A DNA stretch of 64,000 nt, taken from positions 23,264-87,263 of the forward strand of contig NZ_BBAG01000007.1 of NCBI RefSeq assembly GCF_001311135.1, given 5' to 3'. Below the pieces are notes generated by a model that ran no database searches, was not told the DNA's origin, and worked only from the letters and a program-made list of their open reading frames with translations. Below, one piece after another: positions 49,939 to 58,637 of this stretch (its first letter is position 1; each line of letters begins with the position of its first letter). The stretch is from Secundilactobacillus paracollinoides DSM 15502 = JCM 11969 (GTDB taxonomy: Bacteria > Bacillota > Bacilli > Lactobacillales > Lactobacillaceae). The position numbers and the translations under genes are program-made.

Positions 49939-51222
49939 ATGGCAAAGGACCAGCAGGAACGGTACCGAAACCCGGATGCGGTGTTAGACATCTGGGAGCG
50001 GCCGTCGTTTGGACAGTGGGTCGGACTTTCGATTCAGCACTTATTTTCGATGTTTGGCTCAACTGTTCTGGTGCCAATATTAGTTGGGTTAAACCCAGGA
50101 ATAGCCCTTTTTAGCTCTGGAGTTGGGACGTTAATGTACATCCTGATCACGAAGGGAAAGATTCCAGCCTATATGGGGTCAAGTTTTTCGTTCATCGTCG
50201 TCATGCAAAGCCTGATGAAGGCGGCAGGCTACCCCTCGATTGCTCAGGGGACGCTAGCCGTTGGGATCGTTTATCTGATTGTGAGCGTCATCGTTGGGTT
50301 GATCGGGTCGGATTGGATCGACAAGGCGCTCCCACCAATCGTGGTGGGGCCGATCATCATGGTGATTGGGTTGTCGTTGGCAAGTACGGCGGCTTCAGAT
50401 GCGACGCTGGTCAATGGTAAGTACAGCATCACGTCGTTTTGCATCGCCATTGCCACACTGCTGATCACGGTGTTTTTCAACATGTTCCTGAAAGGCTTTC
50501 TGGGGTTGATTCCCATTCTACTTGGCATCGTTTGCGGCTATATAATTGCGGTTTTTGCCGGGGTCGTGGACTTTACGTCAGTATTACACGCAGCTTGGTT
50601 CCAAGTGCCCGCCTTTCAGATTCCTGGCGTCACTTACAAGCTCACCTGGCACATTGATGCCATTTTGAGCATGGCACCCATTGCGTTTGTCACGATGACG
50701 GAACACATGGGGCACATTATGGTGCTCAATAAGTTGACCCATCGGAACTTCTTCAAGGACCCAGGTTTAAACCACACCCTGGCTGGGGACGGGACTGCTT
50801 CAATTATTGCCAGCTTGGTCGGTGGACCGCCGATCACCAGTTATGGCGAAAACATCGGTGTGCTTGCAATCACGCGGGTACATTCGGTTTACATGCTGGG
50901 TGGCGCTGCATTCTTTGCGGTGGTGTTTTCCTTTGTGGGTAAGCTCAGTGCACTGATTGAAAGTATTCCGTCACCCGTTATCGGCGGGGTCAGCTTCCTG
51001 CTGTTTGGCGTTATTGCCTCAAGCGGGATGCGGGTCCTGGTAGATAACCACGTCGACTTTAATGAAAAACGTAATTTGATGATTGCGGCCACGATTCTGG
51101 TCATCGGGATCGGGAATGCCAGTCTGCAGTTTGCGGGACTGACGTTCTCAGGCCTGTCGGTGGTGACGGTGCTTGGGATCGCGATGAATCTCATTTTGCC
51201 GCGACACGCATTAAACGAATAG
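49939..51222 (+). CDS. pyrP: Uracil permease
   Basis: NCS2-family uracil:proton symporter, 427 residues with about 12-14 membrane segments. MFGSTVLVPILVGLNPGIALFSSGVGTL near residue 35 and MTEHMGHIMVLN (conserved Glu-His) near 253 are present, as is GGPPITSYGENIGVLAITRV. The ATG at 49939 follows GGGAAGGA. The PyrR leader confirms pyrimidine control. A 13-bp gap leads to a second nucleobase permease. Confidence 0.93.
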   Translation: MAKDQQERYRNPDAVLDIWERPSFGQWVGLSIQHLFSMFGSTVLVPILVGLNPGIALFSSGVGTLMYILITKGKIPAYMGSSFSFIVVMQSLMKAAGYPSIAQGTLAVGIVYLIVSVIVGLIGSDWIDKALPPIVVGPIIMVIGLSLASTAASDATLVNGKYSITSFCIAIATLLITVFFNMFLKGFLGLIPILLGIVCGYIIAVFAGVVDFTSVLHAAWFQVPAFQIPGVTYKLTWHIDAILSMAPIAFVTMTEHMGHIMVLNKLTHRNFFKDPGLNHTLAGDGTASIIASLVGGPPITSYGENIGVLAITRVHSVYMLGGAAFFAVVFSFVGKLSALIESIPSPVIGGVSFLLFGVIASSGMRVLVDNHVDFNEKRNLMIAATILVIGIGNASLQFAGLTFSGLSVVTVLGIAMNLILPRHALNE

Positions 51223-51235
51223 GAGGGCTGCGATT

Positions 51236-52605
51236 ATGGCCAGCAAGAATGGAATGGGGAAAGTTTCGTCAATTCCCATGGCATCCCGGCACATGTCCTA
51301 CTGGGACATGTTTGCCACATGGGTCGGTGCCAACGCGAATAACGGTACCTGGTACGTTGGCGGTGTCATTGCCGCTTGCGGTTGGGTGACTGCCTCAACA
51401 ACTTTAGTGATTTCTGGTATTATTTCGTATCTGCTTTTAGCAGCTGCCGGATTCATGGGGTATAAGACGGGTTTGACTGCCATGACGTTGACCCGAGCTT
51501 CGTTTGGACTACGCGGCAGTTTGTTGCCATCAGTAATCAACCTGGTACAATTTATTGGTTGGGCCTCCGTGAACACGTTTATCGCAGCGACCTCAATGAG
51601 TTTCTTGTTCCATGACCTCTTTGGCTGGCCGGTTTACGGCAAACCTGGTGGGGAACTCGGAGTGATTGTCGGCATCGCTGTTATGAGTGTGTTTCATTTG
51701 CTGAGTGTTTCCGTGGGGCAACGGTCTGTTCAAATGATTGAACGGGTCGGCATCATCTTGGTATTCGTCTTTGTGGTTTGGGAAACGATCGTTGTTTTCA
51801 AAACGGTCTCGTTTCACCAGATTCTCCACTGGCAAGCGCCCAAGGCATTACGAATGACGCCGGGGGCCGCCATTGATGTGCTGGCAGCCTTTAACCTCGC
51901 TTGGGTGACTGCTGCCAGCGATTTTTCACGCTTTACGGGCGTCAAACGAAATGCGACTCAGGCTTCATTTTTAGGTGCTAACCTTGGGTTGTATTGGTTT
52001 GCGTTCATCGGTGTGATTGCGACAATTGGGACGGCCATTACGCTAGGCCACTTTGATCCGAATAACTCTGATCCAAGCACCATTGCCAGTAAATTAGGGC
52101 TTGGCTTCCTTGCGATGATCGTCATTATTTTAACCAGTACAACGGCGAACGCAGTCAATTTGATGTCTCAGCGGGTTCGGCACTCACGAACATGACGCGA
52201 CGGTTGAGTCTGAAGGTGAGTCTCTGGGTCGTGACCCTGGTTGCAACAGCAGTGACGTTCTTACCATTGTTCGTTGCTTCATTCTTGGATATTTTCACTG
52301 TCTTTCTAGATGGTATCGGGATGGTGCTTGGCCCGGAAATTGGAATTTTCTTGGTTGACTACTTCTGGTTGCATCATCAGGATTATGAAGTGGACCAGTT
52401 TGCGAAGATCAACGGCCGGTATTGGTATCGTGGCGGTGTCAATTGGATCGCCATTCTCACCTGGATCATCTCCGTGGGGTGCTACATGGCACTTAAACAC
52501 GTTTCGGTGATCGCAAACACGATTGGTGCGACCTTCGTTGTGATCGTGATTAGTATGGTGTTATACGGTGGATTGATGAAATTAACGAAATCCACGCCAA
52601 AATAA
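51236..52605 (+). pseudogene. codB: NCS1 nucleobase permease (cytosine permease-like), frameshifted as sequenced
   Basis: Twelve-segment permease for cytosine or related bases. WVGANANNGTWYVGGVIAACG near residue 30 and NLVQFIGWASVNTFIAA near 102 are family blocks. One missing G near 52168 (TGTCTCAGC for TGTCTGCAGC) breaks the frame between NAVNLMSA and GSALTNMTRR. The repaired length is about 457 residues. Linked behind pyrP, so it should share PyrR control. Cytosine itself is inferred; allantoin or purine transport is possible. Confidence 0.8.
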
Positions 52606-52933
52606 TTGTTTTATTACTGTTGATAATGGTATTCTAATGATGATAACGGGATGTTAAACCGACCAGTGACTTAAAAATTGTTACGTTGATCGTTTTTGAT
52701 TAGTAACCGTCGAATAGTCGCTAAACATTGACTGAGTAACATCATGCCTATGGATGGCGCTTCAATGCGCTTTGAGTGTTTAACAATAGTTAAACCAGTA
52801 ATCGTACAAAATGACGAGTAATTTGGAACATCAAGTGATTGATTTCCTAATTGCTGGCCGGATCTCGTTATCAGGCGGTGGGCTTTGGCTCATCGTCTTT
52901 TTGGTTCCAATGGGATTAGTATTGTGGGGGATG

Positions 52934-53305
52934 GCGTTGCATTCCGCAATTTGGCACGGAGCTGTGGTGGCTCGCGATGAAGCTAATTCGATTTCTGCTG
53001 CGCAGCTCTCGAATGAATCTCCATCGACTCGCACATCAGTAACCGACCCAAGAACGGTCGCTAACTGATGTCGACACCACAGCTCCGTGCCAAATTGCGC
53101 CATTCCACTTACATAGAACTTACTTATGACTCTTGAAAAAGCATCACAATGGCGTAAAACAAGGTTTGAGGAGAATCCGCCCTTGACTGCCGACAAGAAG
53201 TCCATTGTCAGCAATGATTGATTCAATATGGTGTGCGCTATGAACACTAGCCAACCAGTCTTGCTAGTGCGATGAAGCAATGGTCGTCAACGTTAACTAT
53301 TTTTC
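52934..53305. repeat. 550-bp element, truncated third copy
   Basis: Left arm complete: a perfect 24-bp outer stem beginning at 52947 and closing at 53098, enclosing the CGATG/CATCG and ATCAGT..CGACC/GGTCG..ACTGAT hairpins. The centre is present but diverged, and the right arm is missing. The outer stem differs from copies 1 and 2, with both sides changed together. The rest of the 52606-53381 gap holds AT-rich DNA with no supported gene. Confidence 0.75.
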
Positions 53306-53327
53306 AACGTAGCAGGATAACACATTT

Positions 53328-53366
53328 AAAAAAAGCCCCACATCACAAAAGTGATGTGGGGTTTAA
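53328..53366 (-). terminator. Terminator of the third GNAT gene
   Basis: AAGCCCCACATCAC and GTGATGTGGGGTT pair around AAAA; the T-run on the minus strand ends the acetyltransferase transcript. Confidence 0.88.
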
Positions 53367-53381
53367 TAGTTGTGGGTTAAA

Positions 53382-53930
53382 TTATGCGGTGTGACCTGCT
53401 GGAACAGCGGTCTTGGTAAGCCGTTCGTAAGCAAAGTCTTGGACGTCAGTGAGGTCGTCGGCTTTCACTTCGACGGTGCCGGTCTTTGTAAAGCCGGACT
53501 TTTCGATGATGTGTTGCATGCCCAGGTTGTCTGGATGAGTATCAATGCGGATACCCTTAATGGAATCAAAGTTGTCGACTTCTTCAAAAATAGCATTGAA
53601 GAGTTTGCCGGCAAGTCCGTGGCCACGGTGGTTTGCTGATACGGCTACACGGTGAATTGCGACGTAGCTGTCATCGTCTGTCAGCCACTTGCCATCAATG
53701 TCTTGGTAACTGTCATCGGGACCGGGGATTACGGCCGCGGCGCCTAACACTTCGTAATCTTCAACTAAGATCATGGTATGACCATTTTGGATGTCATCCA
53801 CTAGGATCTTAGTGTCAGGGTAAATGCCCTGCCATTGATCGATGTGTTGTGCCGCCAGATGGCGTTTGCCATCCTGGATGATGGATTCAATTTGTGGTAA
53901 GTCTTTCATTTCTGCGCGACGTAAGTACAT
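53382..53930 (-). CDS. GNAT-family N-acetyltransferase
   Basis: 182 residues. YVAIHRVAVSANHRGHGLAGKLFNAIFE contains the acetyl-CoA loop near residue 100, and IRIDTHPDNLGMQHIIEKSGFTKTGTVEV the C-terminal signature. AAAGGAGGGA precedes the start on the minus strand. Substrate unknown. The 53931-54428 gap upstream is AT-rich; it includes an ATTTTC/GAAAAT inverted repeat (about 54013-54042), a GGGGAC/GTCCCC pair (54136 and 54184) and the promoter region of the metal operon. Confidence 0.87.
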   Translation of the reverse strand: MYLRRAEMKDLPQIESIIQDGKRHLAAQHIDQWQGIYPDTKILVDDIQNGHTMILVEDYEVLGAAAVIPGPDDSYQDIDGKWLTDDDSYVAIHRVAVSANHRGHGLAGKLFNAIFEEVDNFDSIKGIRIDTHPDNLGMQHIIEKSGFTKTGTVEVKADDLTDVQDFAYERLTKTAVPAGHTA

Positions 53931-54428
53931 TTCGCAATCCCTCCTTTGTGATATTCACAAGATTTTGATATCTTAACGCGATTTTTGCAGGTTGTCTACT
54001 AAAATCTAAATTTATTTTCCTAATAATTTAATTAAGAAAATTCTAATTTTAAAAGCCTTGATAGACCAGTATTGGAAGCGGGTTACATGACGGGTTTATC
54101 ATTTTTAAAAATCTGGTATGGTTCCTGTAGTGACGGGGACTCTCATGACTAAATTAGTTTGAATTGTGCGTTCAGTTAAAGGGTGTCCCCTGATGATGCA
54201 GTGCCTTAATCTTTTTTTGACTTTGGTTAGGTTTTGTAACGGGTGTGTGGCCGATAGATCTTTTAAGACCACCACTGTCCGATTTGTGAAAATTGTGATT
54301 TAGACTGTCTGTTCCAGATAATCAAGAATCGTTGTTAGGAGTCCCGAATTATTTTCTTTAAATATTAAAAGATTATTTAAAAATAACACCAGTCATGCGA
54401 TAATAGGATGTAACGGAGGCGAGCAATC

Positions 54429-55286
54429 ATGGGGGAAAGAGAGACACTATCAGGACAGAAATTTTTGACAGTGACGGTGTTAAATGCTGGCATTACAGTG
54501 GTGGAGCTTATCGGCGGTGTGCTGTCAGGCAGCCTGTCCTTACTTTCGGATGCCTTTCATAATCTAGGCGACACCTTCTCTATCGCTATCGGATACTTTG
54601 CACATCGCATCAGTCGGCGATGCGAGGATGAGCACAATACATATGGGTACGGACGCGCCCGAATATTAGCTGCACTGTTGAATTCACTCCTGTTGATCGT
54701 GGTTGCCATTTTTCTGGTTGCTGAAGCCGTTAAGCGTTTGATGCAACCCGAACACATTAATGGCGACGTCATGATTACCGTTGCCGTGATCGGACTTGTG
54801 GCCAATTTAATTTCAGCCGTTTTAATGCATGGCGGGTCAAAACACAATATGAACGCGAAAGCCACGTATCTTCACCTCTTAAGCGACACGTTGTCCTCTT
54901 TTGGGGTTATATTCGGCGGATTGATGATCGCGTGGTATATCTCGGTAGAATCATGGCCCATCGTCCGGCATGCCGTGACGATTCTCATGCAAGGCGCGCC
55001 AAAACTTGACTATGAGGACATTAAAACGGACCTCATGAAGATCGATGGGATAACCAGCGTTCACCACATTCATGCGTGGATGATCGACGAAAATCGAATT
55101 GTGTTTTCCGCACACGTTAATATGAGGGATATGAAATTAAGCGAAGCTGAAATGATTTATCACCGAATTGAGCGTGTCCTAACGACGAAGTACCATATCT
55201 TTCACGTCACGATTCAAGCGGAAGATGTGCGTGGTAAGGACGCGGAACTGATTTCACTAAACGAAGATACTGCGGAGAAACCGTAA
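54429..55286 (+). CDS. CDF-family cation efflux protein, with probable in-frame deletion
   Basis: Exports zinc or manganese in exchange for protons. The metal site residues are present: DAFHNLGDTFS in segment 2 and YLHLLSDTLSS in segment 5. The C-terminal cytoplasmic domain (GITSVHHIHAWMIDENRIVFSAHV) is complete. Between GGLMIAW and YISVESWPIVRHAV about 17 residues seem to be absent, including the W-x-D-P motif that begins segment 6. At 285 residues it is shorter than usual. It forms an operon with the DtxR-type regulator 33 bp downstream. GGAGGCGAGCAATC precedes the ATG. Confidence 0.85.
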   Translation: MGERETLSGQKFLTVTVLNAGITVVELIGGVLSGSLSLLSDAFHNLGDTFSIAIGYFAHRISRRCEDEHNTYGYGRARILAALLNSLLLIVVAIFLVAEAVKRLMQPEHINGDVMITVAVIGLVANLISAVLMHGGSKHNMNAKATYLHLLSDTLSSFGVIFGGLMIAWYISVESWPIVRHAVTILMQGAPKLDYEDIKTDLMKIDGITSVHHIHAWMIDENRIVFSAHVNMRDMKLSEAEMIYHRIERVLTTKYHIFHVTIQAEDVRGKDAELISLNEDTAEKP

Positions 55287-55319
55287 GTCGATTTTGATGG
55301 TAAATAAGGAGTAAAGATT

Positions 55320-55967
55320 ATGACACCAATGAAAGAGGACTATCTCAAAATTATCTTTGAACTTGGTGGTGCAGGCGCTAAGGTTTCAAATAAGCAAATT
55401 GCCATTAGTTTGAATATTGCTGCGAGTTCGGTGACTGAAATGGTCAGCAAAATGGCCGAAGAAGGCTATGTGATCCACGAACCCTACGCTGGGATCTCCT
55501 TGACTGAAGAAGGTCGGCGGCTGGCAGTCATGCTGGTCCGGAACCACCGATTGTGGGAGACCTTCTTGGTAAACAGGCTAGGCTATGAACTGCCAGAAAT
55601 TGACGAAGAAGCTGAAAAGCTTGAACACGTCACCAGCCCAAAACTAGCCAATGCGTTAGATGATGCACTGGGTAGACCAAGTCGCTGCCCACACGGTGGC
55701 ATTATTCCAGACCGTGACGGAAATTACGATGAGGATAGTCACCTGGTCTTAAACGACGTTGAGGATGGCAAGACGGTGGTGGTTGAGCGATTTATCGACA
55801 ACCACGACTTGTTGACGTATCTAGGTGATATCAAGTTAGACATTGGCGATAAATTAACGGTCAAAAAGCACGACCTATTTGAAGGTCCAGTTCTCGTTGA
55901 GAATTTAACTGATAAGCAGAATTTGACGATTGGGTATAAGGCGGCGCATTATATTTTTGTGAGGTAG
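55320..55967 (+). CDS. DtxR/MntR-family metal-dependent regulator
   Basis: 215 residues: an N-terminal winged helix (SNKQIAISLNIAASSVTEMVSKMAEEGYVIHEPYAGISLTEEG, residues 22-65), a dimerisation domain with metal ligands (RNHRLWETFLVNRLG, H-rich), and a C-terminal SH3-like FeoA domain (GDKLTVKKHDLFEGPVLVE). Metal-loaded protein represses; the target is probably this efflux operon and uptake genes elsewhere. AAGGAGTAAAG precedes the ATG. Its TAG stop abuts a hairpin repeat. Confidence 0.9.
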   Translation: MTPMKEDYLKIIFELGGAGAKVSNKQIAISLNIAASSVTEMVSKMAEEGYVIHEPYAGISLTEEGRRLAVMLVRNHRLWETFLVNRLGYELPEIDEEAEKLEHVTSPKLANALDDALGRPSRCPHGGIIPDRDGNYDEDSHLVLNDVEDGKTVVVERFIDNHDLLTYLGDIKLDIGDKLTVKKHDLFEGPVLVENLTDKQNLTIGYKAAHYIFVR

Positions 55968-56190
55968 AGAGTGGAAGAAAGCGGTTTGAAGATGGAGCAA
56001 AAGCCGACGCTGACAGAAATTCCTGGGCTTGGAATTTATGTCAGCGTCGGCTTGGGTGCAACCTTCTACTTTCTGGAACTCGTTTCGACTCGAGGACAGA
56101 GAACCACACATAAATGCCTGAACTTGGTATTTATGCCAGAGTTGGCTTACACGCAACTTTCTATTAAGACCAGAACTCGTTTCGGCAATC
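55965..56190 (+). repeat. Long-hairpin repeats, copy 7 and fragment
   Basis: First unit (55965-56092): stem AAGCCGACGCTGACA with a perfect inverse, apex AAATTCC/GGAATTT, end CTCGTTTCG. Second (56096-56190): AAATGCC/GGTATTT apex and right half only, end CTCGTTTCGGC. A terminator-like hairpin with GACCCCAG/CTGGGGTC follows at 56222-56272. Confidence 0.78.
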
Positions 56191-56364
56191 TTACCAAAAA
56201 AGACCAACTAAAAAAACATCAAGACCCCAGACCAAATCCATTTCAGGATATTGGCCTGGGGTCTTTTTAAAAAAATAAACGCATCACCGCTCTTTTTAAC
56301 GACTCTATCTGCGAGAACTGATATAATCTTTAACAGATATAACCGGAATAGGGGAGGTGCACGG

Positions 56365-57112
56365 ATGGCAACGGAACGTGGTCAACTCGTTTTAAAAACG
56401 GCATTACAAGCGGGTCGAATAATGATTCAAAACGGGTCAGAAGTGGCTCGGGTAGATGATACGTTAACTCGAATTGCTCAGAACTCGGGGTATCCAGACA
56501 GTAAGGTTTATGTGACGATCACGGGTATCATGATGGCGTTATCCAGCGAGGGAAACGCGCAGGTGGAGCCCGTTAAAAATCGAACGATTGATCTGGAAAT
56601 GGTCACCCGCGTCAATGATCTATCGCGACGGTATGCAGCCCACGATATCTCGTTAGTCCAATTCGATGAAGCGTTGGCGGATCTTGAAGCGCACCCACAC
56701 ACGTTCCCAGTGTGGCTCCAACTGGTTGCGGCGGCGTTCGTGAGTGGCACGCTGGAAATTGTTTTTCGGGGTAACTACCACGATGCGCTGGTGACATTTT
56801 TGATTGGATTTTTGGGTTACGCGGTGTTTCTTGGCGTGAACCGACTTGCTCGGGTACGGTTCCTGAGTGAATTTTTGGCCGCCATCGTCATCGGCGTTTT
56901 AGCCATTGAAACGGTCAAGTGGGGTTGGGGCAACAGTACTGACGACATTATCATTGGGAGCGTCATGCCGCTTGTGCGGCGTGCCATTGACAAACGCGGT
57001 GCGTGACATCATGTCTGGCGACCTCGTCAGCGGTATTGCGCGTGGGATGGAAGCAGTGATGAGTGCTGTGGCAATTGGGAGCGGGACTGCCGTGATCCTG
57101 CAGTTAATGTGA
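56365..57112 (+). pseudogene. Threonine/serine exporter N-terminal subunit (ThrE DUF1212), frameshifted as sequenced
   Basis: First half of a split ThrE-type exporter. GRIMIQNGSEVARVDDTLTRIA is the characteristic start (residues 17-38). Membrane segments begin near residue 130. Two bases seem lost near 56976 (GTGCGGC for GTGCCCGGC), which breaks the invariant PLVPGVPLTNA sequence. The repaired length is about 250 residues. GGGGAGG precedes the ATG. The partner subunit follows 10 bp later. Confidence 0.85.
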
Positions 57113-57122
57113 GGTGATAACG

Positions 57123-57605
57123 ATGTTAACTTTAGTGATCGACCTTATTTTAACGTACGTGTCCACCGTCGCTTTTGGGATTATTCTCAATATTCCGCGC
57201 CGCGCGTTAAACACCAGCGGTTGGATCGGCTTGTTGAGTTTTCTGGCCTATAAATTGTACTTGATGGCAGGTGGCGGCATCGTCGGCGGCAACTTCCTCG
57301 GCGCTGTTCTGATTGGCGTATTAAGTATGCAGGCGGCTCGCTGGCTAAAAATGCCGGTGATCAATTTCAATATCCCAAGTCTGGTACCGTTTGTGCCGGG
57401 TGGCCAAGCCTATCAAATGGTGAAAAATTTCGCGTTAGGCAATTCAAGTACGGCGTTACAATACCTGCTAGAAGTCGCAGAAATAGCGGGCGCAATTGCG
57501 TTTGGGTTTCTGTTGGCGGAATTGTTTAATCGCCTGCAAGCAAGAATTATGCTGAGGTTTTCAAGTAAATGGCGACATGAGCATGGGAGAAATGCGAAAC
57601 TGTAG
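57123..57605 (+). CDS. Threonine/serine exporter C-terminal subunit (ThrE2)
   Basis: 160 residues with five membrane segments. NTSGWIGLLSFLAYKLY and FNIPSLVPFVPGGQAYQMVKNFALG (residue 85-109) identify the ThrE_2 family. The ATG at 57123 is preferred over an upstream GTG because GTGAGGTGATAAC then serves as the ribosome-binding site. Works with the preceding subunit. Its TAG stop forms the edge of the next hairpin repeat. Confidence 0.88.
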   Translation: MLTLVIDLILTYVSTVAFGIILNIPRRALNTSGWIGLLSFLAYKLYLMAGGGIVGGNFLGAVLIGVLSMQAARWLKMPVINFNIPSLVPFVPGGQAYQMVKNFALGNSSTALQYLLEVAEIAGAIAFGFLLAELFNRLQARIMLRFSSKWRHEHGRNAKL

Positions 57606-57860
57606 AGAGCGTGAAGCAAGGCGGTTAGGGGCGGAGCATAAGGGACTCTGGTCAGAAAAGTCCGGGCCTGACTTTTTTGACCAGAGTCCCTTATGCAGTA
57701 GCCCCGTGCCTTGCTGAACGCGTTTCCACTAGATAAGGGGAAAGCACGTAGCCAGATCCGCAATGCATTATGACCGCAGAATGTAGAACTGGCACATTTG
57801 CCAGCGTCCGTGACATGGCCGTCCGTGGCTTGCTGAGTGTGTTTCTACTCGATCTAGCTA
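57603..57860 (+). repeat. Long-hairpin repeats, copy 8 and fragment
   Basis: Full unit (57603-57727): GCAAGGC/GCCTTGC, GGGGC/GCCCC, an 18-bp perfect stem GCATAAGGGACTCTGGTC with its inverse and apex AAAAGTC/GACTTTT. A decayed partial unit extends to about 57860. No gene is seen in 57606-58257. Confidence 0.82.
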
Positions 57861-57974
57861 AGGAGAAAAGTACGTAGACTGGGACTCAGTGAGTCATGAA
57901 CCCAGTATGCGGATCGACTTATTGGACCAGAACCGCCCGAGCGAAAACAGTTACTTCAGAACGACACATTACTC

Positions 57975-58046
57975 AAAAACAACAAACCGATATCCTGCTC
58001 ACGCTTCAACTGTGAAGTTTGAGCTGGGCATCGGTTTGTTGTTTTA
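57975..58046. terminator. Bidirectional terminator
   Basis: AAAACAACAAACCGAT pairs perfectly with ATCGGTTTGTTGTTTT, with an inner CTTCAA/TTGAAG-like hairpin. It can stop the thrE transcript and the DUF1634 transcript. Confidence 0.82.
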
Positions 58047-58134
58047 TCATGAACTGGTATTGTAACAGTGGTTTTTGTTGCTTTTTGCGATTGTTTGCTA
58101 AAGACCCTGGCTGCTTTGGTGCTTTGGTTTCTTG

Positions 58135-58260
58135 GCGTCGAAACGTGTTCCGGAAGGCAAGGGGCTAACGTGTAAGTGACTCTGACCAAAAAGTCAGACC
58201 CGGACTTTTCGGTCAGAGTCACTTACACAACGCCCCTTAACCGCCTTCCTCCACACTCTA
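58135..58260 (-). repeat. Long-hairpin repeat, copy 9 (inverted)
   Basis: GGTCAGAGTCACTTACAC and GTGTAAGTGACTCTGACC form the stem, with AAAAGTC/GACTTTT apex. Read on the minus strand its left edge begins TAGAGTGTGG, which would be the natural stop of the DUF1634 gene. Confidence 0.82.
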
Positions 58261-58635
58261 GATCACAAAACTAACCCCCAAAATCACCAACACAACCGTC
58301 GTAATCACCACATACATTCGGTCACGTTCTTTTCAAAAAGCAAAGATCGATACGACCACTCTTAAAATTGGTGTCAGTATCAGGCAGAACAGACCCAGCA
58401 TCATCACAGCATAGGGTTTCAGCTGGGTGACGCCCGTCATAATGGCATGTATCGTTGTTGGATGGACATTTGTCGGATACCCGGTTTTACCACCGTTGGC
58501 GATAAGCAGAATCAAGCCGAGTAACATGACGATGGCAGCGATGCTGACACCAATCTGCAGGATTCGGCCTATAATGGCTTCGATATGATTCATTTCGGCC
58601 GTCGTAGTTGGCGACGTGTTTTGTTGTTTATCCAT
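58258..58635 (-). pseudogene. DUF1634 membrane protein, interrupted by an in-frame TGA
   Basis: Small membrane protein with three hydrophobic segments, regularly found beside TauE/SafE permeases. The frame ends at a TGA (58333) after VVSIFAF, but continues in the same frame for 24 codons (KERDRMYVVITTVVLVILGVSFVI), giving a third membrane helix as in the family, up to a TAG at 58258. A TGG or GGA changed to TGA is likely. As sequenced, it is 100 residues. Begins 2 bp after the TauE stop; GGAGG lies within that gene. Confidence 0.75.
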
Positions 58636-58637
58636 TA

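Noticed and set aside
52811..53068. 85-codon ORF with one hydrophobic segment
   Set aside because: No ribosome-binding site, and its second half lies in the left arm of the 550-bp element.
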